DNA of 64,000 nucleotides from Circinella minor. Taxonomy: Eukaryota; Mucoromycota; Mucoromycetes; Mucorales; Lichtheimiaceae. Positions 30,601 to 42,090 of this stretch are shown piece after piece. Location of the stretch: positions 124,001-188,000 of the forward strand of contig JAEPRB010000032.1 in the NCBI GenBank assembly GCA_016758965.1. The letters are read 5' to 3'. Every line of letters starts with the position of its first letter. Positions within the stretch are counted from its first letter, which is position 1. Position numbers and translations under genes: made by a program. Under the pieces are notes generated by a model. It worked only from the letters and a program-made list of their open reading frames with translations. It did no database searches and was not told where the DNA came from.

Positions 30601-33600
30601 CACTCATCCACTTCTAAGTGAAAACCAAAATGCCAGTAGCAGTATTCAACCGGGTCGCTCATTGGCAAATCTTGACAATGACAATCGCCCTCGATCTGGT
30701 GGCTATAGTAGTTGGCAAGCATTTGAAGATATTATTGGAGGTAGTGCTGTTCGATTACTTGAAAGCTTTTTGACACAAGCACCTGGTGGTCAATCAGGTC
30801 CTCTTCGCGTGGATGTTCAGGGCCGTACAGGTGGTATTATGCGCACATTTGAATTTGATCATCTCCCACATGCGCCTCGTCCTGGCGGTCCATCTACTTC
30901 TCATCGTCTTGCTGCTGCTACAGGAGGCATACTCGGAGGTCCTGCTCCTAGTAGTGGTGAGCCTCAAAGTGCTGATCAAAGTCGTGAATTAATGGCTGTA
31001 TTACATGACTTTCAACCAATGACTTCTTCGGATCGATGGCAACAAGAAGCTCGTATGATGTATGGTGCTGCTGTTGCGGATAAGGCCTTGAAGCTTTCTA
31101 ATTCTCTTCTTAACACATTAATACCAATTGCTATTGAAGATGAAAAGAAGGCACGTGAAGAAGACGAAAAGAAACGACAAGAGCAAAGACGTGTCGATGA
31201 AGAAAAACGTAAAAAGGCCGAAGAAGAACAATGGCGTCGTGAAGAAGAAGAGCGTAAGAAGAAAGCTGCCGAAGAAGAAGAACGACAACGTGCTGCCGAA
31301 GTTCAAGCAGCTGCTACCGCTGCTGCTACCGCTGCTGCTGAACAAGAGTCTACAAGAGCAGTAGCTCAAGAACCTACCACTGTAGAACAAGATCAAGAAA
31401 ACCAACAACCAGGTGAAAATAATACTACTGAAGAAAGTCAAAATGAAGAACAGCAGCAAGAGAGACAAACAATTACCATCAGTGGTCAAGAAGTTGATAT
31501 TTCTGGTACTGGTATTGATATCGAATTTTTACAAGCTTTACCTGAAGATCTACGCGAAGAAGTTGTGAATCAACATATGCGTGAACAACGTACATCTGTC
31601 CAAGTACCAGAAAATGATTCGATCAGCTCCGAGTTCTTGGATGCATTACCACCAGATATTCGTGAAGAAGTTTTAAATCAAGAAGCTATTGAACGTGAGC
31701 GGCGCGAGCGACAACAGAGACAAGAAGCGACCGGAACACAAGACGCAGCAGCTACTCCAGCTGATGCTGGTGATACAACAGGTAGTAACAACAACAATTC
31801 TCTTAGTAATCGTTTGGATGCAGCAGTAAATGAACTTTTTCCACCAGGTATAGCGGCAGAAGAAAACCCATTCTTGCGTTTCTTACGGGCACGTCCCGGT
31901 CATCGAGGTATTCATGGTCTAGATGCCGTAGGTTCCAGTGGTCAACGTAAGATAGGTGTTCATCGAAGTGCTATGCAACTCGTCGATCGATCTCAATTAG
32001 CTACACTTGCAAGATTATTATTTGTGCCACAATCCATCTCCAAGACAGTATTGAACAAACTATTAATCAATTTGTGTGAAAATAACAAGACTCGAAGTGA
32101 TTTGCTGTCATTCCTAGTATGTGTTCTTCATGATGGTAGTGGTGACCTAGCAGCTGTCGATCGAAGTTTTGCTCAATTGTCGCTTCAATCTAAGGGTATC
32201 TACAAGCCGGTGTCCAAAGCTAAGGTTGCAGCTACTACTTCGACCAATACAGAAACCGTACCCAATTTGATAACTCAACGATGCTTAGAGTTTTTGATGC
32301 AAGTTGTACAATCAAATGAGCAATCATTGACTTACTTTTTGGTAGAAAATGATTGTCTTGCTGGTCTGAAACGAACAAGTAGTCGTAAGGGTAAAGCTAA
32401 GGAAAAAGCAACACCGTCAAGTAAATATCCACTCTTGGTTTTGATGAGTTTATTAGATCGACCGGTGTTTATTGAAAATCCAAGTTTGATGGAAGAACTG
32501 ATGCATCTGATTATCACTATTTGTCGTCCTTTCCCTGTACTTGTCAAGAAGTATGTCGAAAAATTGGAAAGTAAGCAAAAAGAGGAGGAAGAAAAATCCA
32601 AGGAACAGCAAGATGGCGATAAGCAACCACAAGATGCTTCTAGTAAAGCTGAAGAATCGTCAACTAAACCTTCTGGCAAGAGTAGTAGCTCCAAGGATGA
32701 CCGACCTATGCCGAAACCTCCAACAATTCCTGATCATTATCTCAAGCTTGTGGTGCATGTATTGACATCTGGTGAATGTTCAAGCAAGACTTTCCAGTAT
32801 ACATTGAGTGCTCTGGCTCATTTATCGGCTCTTGATGGTGCCCAACAAGCGATTACTAATGAACTTGTACAAAATGCTAAAGAATCTGGCAAACAAATTA
32901 TGCATGATCTTGGTGAACTTCGGGATAATCTCGATAACGCAATGGCTGGAACAGATATTCAAGGGGCTGCATTATCTCAATTCTCAGCAGCTACATCTCA
33001 TCAAGCCAAGCTTTTGCGTGTACTGAAGACTATAGACTATCTTTATTCTCGCAAGTCGTCATCGAATAAGAAGAACGACAAGGATGATGAAGAGCAGCAA
33101 ACCAAGAACGAAAAGCGCATACTAGAAATTTATGAAGATCTTAACTTTTTACCTCTTTGGAAGTTGCTTGGACAATGTTTAGCTGTGATTCACGAGAAGG
33201 ACGACCTTATCAATGTTGCAACTGTTTTGCTTCCACTCATTGAGTCATTTATGGTTGTCTCTAAGTATGCAGCTGAAAAGGGTCAACAACAACAAGTAAC
33301 ATTGCCATCACGTCCTGGTGTTTCTGTACCAGCAACATCACCTGGTGAAACTGGTCAACAACAGCAACAACAATCATATCCATCAGCAACATCACCTGAG
33401 CAACCGGATGACTTCTTCTTTGCATTCACAGAAGAACACAAAAAGATTCTTAACATTATGGTTCGCAACAACCCATCATTGATGATTGGTTCATTCTCCT
33501 TACTTGTTCGTAATCCAAAGATGCTCGAATTTGACAACAAACGGAATTATTTTGTGCAGCAGCTTCATAAGCGCACTGGTCCACGTGAACACTATCAGCC

Positions 33601-34768
33601 ATTACAAATGAATGTACGACGACAATATGTGTTTGAAGATTCATATCATCAATTGCTTGGTCGAACGGGTGATGAAATCAAGTATGGCAAACTTGGTGTA
33701 CGATTCTATGACGAAGAAGGTGTGGATGCAGGAGGTGTTGCACGTGAATGGTTCTCAGTATTGGCTCGACAAATGTTTGATCCGAACTACGCCTTGTTCA
33801 TTACATCAGCTGCTGATCGATTGACTTATCAACCCAACCGTGCATCTTCAGTGAACCCTGATCATTTGAGCTATCTCAAATTTGTTGGTCGAGTCATTGG
33901 TAAAGCCATTTACGACGGACGACTATTGGATGCCTATTTTACACGGTCGTTCTACAAGCATATTTTAGGTCGTCAAGTGGATTATAAGGACGTCGAAGCT
34001 GTGGATCCAGAATATTACAAGTCACTTGTATGGATGCTCGAGAATGATATTACAGATGTAATTGATTTAACATTCAGTATTGAAACAGATGACTTTGGAA
34101 CCACCAAAGTGATTGATTTAAAACCAGGGGGTCGAGATATTGAAGTGACTGAAGAAAACAAGCGTGAATACGTATCCCTTGTTACCGAACAAAAGTTGAC
34201 GACGGCTATCAAGGATCAAATTAACGCGTTCTTGCAAGGTTTCCATGATATTATTCCAGCCTCTTTAATTCAAATTTTCAATGAACAAGAATTGGAACTA
34301 TTGATTTCTGGTTTACCTGATATCGATATTGATGACTGGAAGAATAATACTGAATATCAAGGTGGCTATTCTACAGGAACACCTCAGGTACAATGGTTTT
34401 GGCGTGCCGTTCGTAGTTTTGATCAAGAAGAACGGGCGAAACTACTTCAATTTGCCACAGGCACATCCAAGGTACCGTTGGAAGGATTTGCTCATTTACA
34501 AGGTTCAGGTGGTGTACAGAAGTTCCAAATTCATAAAGACTTTGGTGGTGATAGTCGGTTACCGTCAGCTCACACATGGTAAGAATCGTATTATTTATTT
34601 TTGCATAATTCAGATGAAGTAGGCCTATTATAATATAAATTATCTAATCAAACACATTTTTATAGCTTTAATCAAGTTGATCTTCCAGAATATGATTCAT
34701 ACGAAAGTCTTCGTTCAAATTTGTTTAAGGCCATTAGTGAATGTTCGACTGGTTTTGGATTTATATAG
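21624..34768 (+). CDS. TOM1: Giant HECT E3 ubiquitin ligase, Tom1/HUWE1 type (3860 aa)
   Basis: Seventeen exons keep frame: 21624-21665, 21782-22078, 22168-22783, 22910-23016, 23130-23277, 23375-23520, 23605-23715, 23822-24089, 24203-24834, 24917-25202, 25316-25891, 25992-29556, 29648-29792, 29865-30092, 30184-30445, 30528-34578 and 34666-34768. The N-terminal alpha-solenoid (DUF908/DUF913 type) is followed by a UBA domain at about 1328-1368 ([19 protein letters not shown]), a very acidic stretch, a Lys/Glu/Arg-rich coiled coil, two ubiquitin-binding UBM motifs at about 2807-2825 and 2843-2862 (both with ALPxDxREEV) and a C-terminal HECT domain from about 3500. The catalytic Cys is residue 3827 in HTCFNQ. 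Yeast Tom1 acts in degradation of excess histones and ribosomal proteins and in mRNA export; here the role is inferred by family. Confidence 0.96.
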
Positions 34769-36137
34769 ATTGTCTTTTTTTTCTTTGCACAAGCACACTC
34801 ACATAATATTTTTTTTGCTTTATTTTCACATAATTTCTTCTTCTTACCCTGCATCTCCCACTTTTTTTTTTCTATTTTTTCAAACAAACTCATCTTATAA
34901 AAATACTTTAAAAAAATTTTCAAAAAAAATGCGTTGACTCAGTTCAAAATGTTGCAATCGACTTGACCTGCTGTTCAAATATTTAGTTTGTAGCATGAAA
35001 TGTACTGTTCTATAGTAAAAAATTTCACTAGCAGATATTGATATGGATAAAATGATATAGCACAAGCTTATTAATTAGCATTTCAAGGAGCTAGACGACA
35101 AATAACGAGTACAAGAAGCATATACTGTAAATGAGCATATAAATGTAATGTTAGATATGGCGGGTGACTTACGTTAGTTGATGTTGTTACTGGAATAAAC
35201 CGCCAATGTGCGACGGAAAGTGATGCTCCGATACGTAAAACTAGGCAATCCTCTAAAAGGTTGTGTTTATTAAGCAGAATAAAGAGAGATAATTGAACTT
35301 AAATAAATTTTATAATGTACGTAGGGATGATTTGTAAAGGTAATATACAATATAATGCAGCACACTATGCTGTTATTATATATATATATATAAGTGATTA
35401 TAAGCACTCTTATTATAGGCTTTTTAAGTCAAATGTTTGCCATTAATTTACAACACTGTCATATACAACTTAAGATCAAAAAAGTTTTATATACAATAAA
35501 GCATTGGCGTGAATATGGTTTCAAATAGTGAAAAGATAAGGGTTTTTTTTTCAATTGGGATTCTTTTGCTCTAAATTTAGTTGCATTTAATAGAGCCGAA
35601 AGTATGTGGACCCAACAAGAGATAATGATATATACCTTGACCTCGTTAAAGTCATTTTATTCTTTTTCAATTAAGTGATATTGAGGAGTAGGCGTTGATA
35701 ATGAATATAAGCTACTTCAATGGTTCATAAAAATACCCAGACCTAAAAATATTAAAAATCTTGATAAACAGTATCGAAGTTGATCTTGAAAAATATACTG
35801 CAGTTAGTTCGTTTGAACGATGTATCGTAGTTTTTTGTTTTTTGTTTTTTTATTTGCAAATAATATACAACGCGATAACAGAGCCAGTTTTTCTTTTGGA
35901 ATTCTTATGTATAGTGCATAATTGTTTATATATGATATAGTGCATCTTTTATGACATATCTGAGTTTTATGCATTCTCTTGCAGGGATGTATAAAGAAAC
36001 TATTTAATGTATGCAAATTACATTGTTAGCTTAAAAATTAAAAGATTTAATCTTTTCCCCCATATATCTCTTTCTTTTTATTCAATACTCATCATTTTTC
36101 CATTCATTTTGGAAGCTTTTACGAGCATATTATAACA
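34769..36137. other. Intergenic region after the HECT gene
   Basis: 1.4 kb of AT-rich DNA with a TA microsatellite at 35377-35391. No coding, RNA or repeat feature recognised. Confidence 0.5.
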
Positions 36138-36785
36138 ATGAATAGTCCTGACCCCTATAAATCAAAGGTTGCCGTGATAACGGGTGGAAGTCGTGGTATA
36201 GGTTATCACATTGCCTCCGCTCTTATCGATAGAGGCACAAAAGTTGTTATCGGCAATCGTAATGATGAGGAGGGTCAAAAGATAGCCAAGGAATTTAACG
36301 AGAGGTATAAAAATATATACACGCGATATTAATCAAAGAAAAAATGTACTTTAATTGTAATTCAAAATTTTATCAAAATAAGGATTGGGAGCGAAGTTGC
36401 TGCATTTCTTGCTACTGATGTAACAAAATACGATGATTTAAAAGCTCTTTTTGGACTGACAGAGAAGTTATTTGGTGGCATTGATGTAAGTATTGCTTTA
36501 TAAAAATTGCAACAATGGCAAATTAAATAATAATAATTATTTTATACCTAATACTGCATAATAATTTTTAACAAGATTGCTATCATGAATGCCGGTACTG
36601 TTGGGAACAATAATATACTCGGTGCATTTTCACCACTAGATGGTAGTATATACAGCCAAAGAAATTATGTGGTGTAGAGAATGATTTACGGATAGAGAAA
36701 GAATGATATGCTGGTGGGACAAATACAGTTACTATAGAAACAAAATTGAATACTTCCCCATATTTTCATATTTTCATATTTTCAT

Positions 36786-36816
<31 letters not shown>

Positions 36817-37752
36817 CAATCAGATAAGAATGATATGCTGATGCAGGAAATAAACGTTGGCGGTGTTATAAAGGGAAATAAGATCGCTTTGCTTTATATG
36901 GCTAAACAAGGAAAAGGTGGCGTGATCATCAACACGTCGTCTACTTCAGGTAAAAACATAGCTGTTATACGTGTTTATTGGGATAGAGGTTTTAAGTTAA
37001 GTGAAGGACATATCATAACAATAAAATGTTATAGGTTTATATTCGTCAAGGTAATCTACTTATTTGTTTTATACGTATTCCACCAAAAGTAAATTTTAAT
37101 GCTCAAGAATTAATATTTACCAAAATACTTTCGTCCACCTGTATATATTTACCATAGAGGTCTATGCCATTATAATGCCTCGAAATTTGCCGTGAATGGT
37201 TGGACACGTGGCTTAAACAAAGATTTAAAGAACTCATTGAATATTCGGGTAAATGCAGTTTGCCCAACCTATGTGGAAACTGATATTCTTCATAATCTTC
37301 CAAACGATCCCTCGTCTCGTAAACTAGTTGAACTTTCAGCTAAAGCATCAATGAAAAGCTGCGTTAATGCCTTTTTACAAATTATCGAAGATTCAAAAAT
37401 TAATGGTATATATCAATCATGAGCATAGAGTGAAACATGATATTGTAGCTTTCTCATTTCTAATCTCATTTTTTTCAATTTAAAAGGTGAAACGGTATGT
37501 GTATGGCCGGATCCAGTTGGTGTTAAAATCGAACCTGGATTCGAAAAACCTGGTAAATGTAAAAAAAGAAACGACATTAATGTGGTATCATAATTTATTT
37601 ATTTTACGTATACAATGTTAACATCCATTTTATTATCCAAAGAATTGTCTATTTCAAGAGAACTTGCTGAGTTCGCTCCTGAATTTGAAAAAATACAAGA
37701 TGAACTAAACAAGGAGAAAGTAATTGAAGCTATTAAACTTGCTGGCATTTAA
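36138..37752 (+). CDS. Short-chain dehydrogenase/reductase, 15-PGDH-like, copy 1 (300 aa)
   Basis: Eight exons: 36138-36304, 36383-36485, 36576-36642, 36824-36949, 37035-37050, 37158-37405, 37487-37552 and 37643-37752, including a 16-nt micro-exon. Motifs are TGGSRGIG (Rossmann NAD(P) site), MNAG, the catalytic Ser in INTSST and the catalytic YNASK. The segments NVGGVIKGNKIALLYMAKQ and IIEDSKING resemble animal 15-hydroxyprostaglandin dehydrogenase. It is therefore probably an NAD-dependent alcohol dehydrogenase of the classical SDR group, cytosolic, substrate unknown. The 181-nt intron before exon 4 contains a poly-T run. A paralogue with matching exon lengths starts about 6 kb downstream. 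Confidence 0.88.
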
Positions 37753-37900
37753 CATTTTTATTATAGAAGGATGTATAATTGATTGAAGGCCCAGTGTTAT
37801 GTTACTTTCCTACATAAAACAGTATGATTTTTTAAATAAACACATCATAGATTTTTTAATATGTGATTTTTCTTGATGTTTGAGTGTATGTATATAAAAT

Positions 37901-39163
37901 GGGAATGACTACGGGCGCGCCAAAAATTCAAAGTCAGACGAGGGGCGCGCCAATTCTGAGCCGGCACTTTAGTAACATGGCGCGCCCTTCGTCTACCCTT
38001 CTTCTTTTATTCAAGATATTCACAATCTCAAAAATACTTATTAACAATATATCTAACATAGTGTGTCAATTGAACATAGAGTTTCTTTCCATTTCTACCC
38101 ATAAAATATATTTAAAAATCACTGAAGCAAAAAAACTCTAGAAGAATACAATATATTGTAACTATACAAAGAAGCCAATAACAAAAAAAAGGAGCGATGC
38201 AGTATGGCATATTAGATTAAAAAGTGGTACTAAATGTGAGCATATATCAGTAAAACGTACGTAAATATATTCTGTTGTGTCATAAATAAACGAAATTACA
38301 AGAAAGGGACATATGAATTATAATATTGAATTGGTGGGGTCATAAAAAGGATTATTTACATAGGATAAAGGAATAATTTATATAATACAGATTACGAAAT
38401 AAGAAAGTACCATATAAATAGGAAAGAAAAAAGAATATGGGTCATAGTAGAACGAAAAAAAAAAAGATGACATAAATATAATAGTACAAAACGATAAAAA
38501 AAAATCAAATCAACATAAATATGAATAAAAATAGCTTATAGAAATCACTTCTAAAAGTCATAGCTTCGTCTTGTAGCTCATGGTAGACTCCAGAGCCAAG
38601 GTTTTGATTCTTAAACAGGACTTCTATTGCATCCTCATATGAAATACTGTTGTAATCTTGTTGCATGAGTCAAGCACAAGCCTTAAGCACAAAAACACTT
38701 TGTATGAAAGATAGCGGTATAGTCTTCAAATGTTATTTTTTTGTTAGAATGAACTTATGTTGGAAAATCCTGCTTGTCGATGGATCCCGTAATAGCAAGC
38801 TTATATTAATATATAAACATTAAATATTAGTATAAGTACAATATTTCGATTACATAAATATTTCAAAATGTCATTACTGAAGCCTTCAAAAATAAAAATA
38901 AAAACTGGATATGATTTTTTACTTTAGGAATTAATTCTTAATTTAATTTGATATATATATAATATATTTTCTTAATAGATCTTCAAATGGGTTAATTTTA
39001 TTCATAATTCTTTTATTTAAAATAGAGGAAAACCCAGTTTAAATAAGACATGTTTCATATATTATAGCAGACTTGAACAAGAGCAAGCATAAATAAAACA
39101 GACGAAGGGCGCGCCATGTTACTAAAGTGCCGGCTCAGAATTGGCGCGCCCGTAGTCATTCCC
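37901..39163. mobile_element. Element A: 1.26 kb TIR element with repeated GGCGCGCC palindromes
   Basis: The ends are perfect inverted repeats, starting GGGAATGACTACGGGCGCGCC at the left and its complement at the right. The 8-bp palindrome GGCGCGCC occurs at 37914, 37944 and 37979 on the left and 39108 and 39143 on the right. The left arm carries an extra 30-bp unit (about 37921-37950) absent from the right arm. Flanks are TATAAAAT (37893-37900) and TATAAAAA (39164-39171), a likely 7-8 bp target-site duplication, which would suit hAT-like elements. No open frame for a transposase is visible. It begins 148 bp after the stop of SDR copy 1. Confidence 0.8.
38568..38621 (+). other. tRNA-like sequence inside element A
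   Basis: GTCTTGT and ACAGGAC can pair over 7 bp as an acceptor stem. Between them are TAGCTCATGGTAGA, similar to a D arm or A box, and a weak T-arm-like segment. At 54 nt there is no room for an anticodon arm, so this is at most a truncated tRNA relic or a chance match. Confidence 0.2.
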
Positions 39164-39202
39164 TATAAAAATATATTGTTCAAGGTTTAAAAAAGAGAAT
39201 TA

Positions 39203-40777
39203 CTACGGGCGCAGCATAGAAGGGGCATGTTAGGGTCGTTATAGTACGCTGCGCCCGATAGTCTGACTTTAACCTTTGATCCATTGAAAATCATCCTCAC
39301 TTGAACTACTTCTATCTTTTTCATTGCTTTGGATTTTTTTTTTTTTGAATATAATGCTTACTGAGGATGTTTTTAAATAAAGTCATCTTTGTCATTTTTA
39401 TAAATACCTTTTATAATACATAAAGTATAGAACTTTACTATATAGATGAACATGTGGTACGTAGACCATTTACAGGATTTTGCTTTCGATCACGCCCACG
39501 AACAGAAATTTTTTATCTACGAGCTTTTTTTTTTCATGCCCGGCCTTTGAATTTTAGCCAAAGAGCAGGGAATTTTCGACTACGAACTCGCTATTTTCGC
39601 GTGAGACTCTAATTTTTCAAGAGCGGGCTTAGAAAATTCGCTTGTGGTTTTTTATTTTTCATGTAAGAGCTTGATAATTTCGTGAACGAACTCTTTCACT
39701 ATCGCTCATAAAATTATTTGAGTTCGTTCATGCGAAAATAGCGAGTTCGTAGTCGAAAATTCCCTGCTCTTTGGCTAAAATTCAAAGGCCGGGCATGAAA
39801 AAGCTCGTTGATGAAAAATTTCTGTTCGTGGGCGTGATTGAAAGCAAAATCCTGTAATACGATTAGGTATTTAAAGAGATGATAGATTGTCTGAATAATT
39901 TGTGCATATGAAAACAAGAATGTATTAAGCTTGTAATTATATACATTAGTAATATAAGGATATTTTCGTGTTGTGGATAGCATTAACATAAAAGATACGT
40001 AATGTAAAATAATAGGAGGTACTATGAAAATAAGAAATTATGATAGTGTAATATAATAAAAGATAATATACGTAAAAACAAGGAATTATAAAAATACGTA
40101 TACGTAAGATAATCAAAATATTGAAAGCTAATAAAAAATCAGTATAGGTATACATTAAGTTCGTCTTGTATTTTCTGATAAACGTTTGACCCAAACTTTT
40201 GACTACCATACAGATTCTTTACTGCGTCTTTTATACAAAGTATTATCACGATCTTTCTAAATCAGTCGAATCTCACATTCTGGGACCAGGCATATGTTGG
40301 ATAACCTGTGTTATAGATAATATCAGTGCAGTGTCTGAAGCAACAGCTATTTTTTTTTTGAGTGAATGAGTTATACATCATATATTATCTTGATGAATTG
40401 CTTACTGAATTATAGTTTAATTACATGTATAATATACTTTGTTGTATACCAGAATCATCATGAGATATTTAACACGGATTCAAAAATTTATTTTCATTTT
40501 TATTTTGGAATCATCAACATTTTTACTTCCTCACTGTTATTTGTACTCTTTGTTGTTTTCATATTCAGACTGCTTTTCTAATTTCTATTTTATTATTATT
40601 TCTACTCTTATAGAGCATAACTAACACCTATAGCAAAGGTAAATTATTCTACGTACTTAATAGAAAAAGTAATTGTTCAAGTGAGAATGATTTTTAATGG
40701 ATCAAAGATTAAAGTCAGACTACGGGCGCAGCGTACTATAACGACCCTAACATGCCCCCTCTATGCTGCGCCCGTAG
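39203..40777. mobile_element. Element B: 1.58 kb TIR element with CTACGGGCGCAGC ends
   Basis: About 115 bp at the left (39203-39320) reappears inverted at the right (about 40663-40777), with few differences. Both ends read inward as CTACGGGCGCAGCATAG, then a GGGGCATGTTAGGGTCGTTATAGTACGCTGCGCCC block. TA dinucleotides flank both ends (39201-39202 and 40778-40779), consistent with a TA target-site duplication. No transposase is visible. Element C is inserted within it. Confidence 0.78.
39473..39854. mobile_element. Element C: 382 bp fold-back element nested in element B
   Basis: Two arms of about 140 bp (39473-39612 and 39715-39854) are close to identical in inverted orientation, separated by about 100 bp. 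Ends are CAGGATTTTGCTTTC, flanked by TA on both sides (39471-39472 and 39855-39856). The arms share CACGCCCACGAACAG, ATGCCCGGCCTTTGAATTTT and TTTCGACTACGAACTCGC. No coding capacity. It is younger than element B, which it interrupts. Confidence 0.82.
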
Positions 40778-42090
40778 TAAATCTCTTAAAAAAATCTCTG
40801 ATAATATGTTAGTTGTCTCATCTATTCACTAGCTTAATTTTTTCCTACTAGGAATTTTCAGTTAGCACTTATTCCCTCACACAGGATGGTTTTTATCGAA
40901 TTCATAATGTACTGCAAGGAAGCGATCGCATGTCTATAGGCCCAGACCAATGCCAGACTTTCACTTGGTCAAACAATAGTCTTTAGCTCGTAAAAGAACG
41001 ATACAATATTCTCAATTATATTATACACATCATTATATCATTGACTTTTGAACATTTCCACATATTATATTTTCTAAAATTTTACTATATGACACGTTTG
41101 ATAAATCTTATAGTACATTATAATAAACTACCGCTATTTTATATACTATTATTATCATACGTACATTTCTGATTTGTATGGTATTTTAGGTTTCACGTGT
41201 TGTTCAGCATTTATTAGCCAGTACGTAGTGATTTGAAGGATGTTTTACATAGCTAGAAACATCAAATATTATCTTGAGCATTTGAAAGTCATACTCTTTG
41301 TTACAAAACCTGGAAACTTGCGTTTAATCCAATTTTTCTTGAAGTTTCTTTTGAGATAGTAGTTAGATCTGTTCTATCAAGTATGTTATCACTTTATCTC
41401 AGATGAAATAAGAAAATAGAGAGGTGACCAACAGGCCTCAATTATAAAATAAACTGAGTAAAATCGCATAACGACGCTCTGCGCCCTGTCAACTTAAAAT
41501 AAAATAATAAAAGAGAATATTATGGCTAACACCAATATGCTTCAGAATAATGACTACGTACAGTAATTTTCTCAATATTAATGAATAATCCCAAGTACCC
41601 GACCCTAACATTCATCGTCTACGTCATTTAATTAACCAAGCCCCGTGACTTACAGAATAGAAAAGTATAAAAATACGTCGTTGTAAAAACCATTATAAAA
41701 GGATACATAACATTGATTCTAATTTCAAAAAAGTCTATAAGATTTTATCTTGTCTGTTTTTATTTCAAAATAACCAAATATCACAAAATCATTGAAAAAC
41801 ATATACTTAGTTTGAATATTTGCTTTACTTTTATGGTAAATCCAAAATTTTTGGGGGGAGTCTTTAATTGCAGAGAATCTTTATAACCCCCAACACCCCA
41901 GAGTTTTTCAAAGTAAATCCTAGATCTATATACATTTAAAACAAAGGCTCTGTTTATTGTTTGAGTGATAAAATAAAGATGGGGTCGCGTGCTCATGTGT
42001 TTGTTGGGTCCCAGTCTGTGTGAAGAAAAAAAAGATATAAATAGTCGAGAAATAATTATTTTTTCTTTCGATTTTGGTAGCAAGTATATA
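40778..42090. other. Intergenic region upstream of SDR copy 2
   Basis: No gene recognised. A short block at 40913-40970 containing GCAAGGAAGCGAT resembles one at 53478-53530. A GCGCCC-containing scrap near 41470 may be a decayed end of an element like B. Confidence 0.4.

Noticed and set aside
21624..34768. Splitting the HECT region into several smaller genes
   Set aside because: All seventeen exons join in frame with good GT-AG sites and give the expected domain order of Tom1/HUWE1.
39714..39989. Minus-strand open frame of 91 codons
   Set aside because: It runs through the inverted arm of element C and has no protein-like features of its own.
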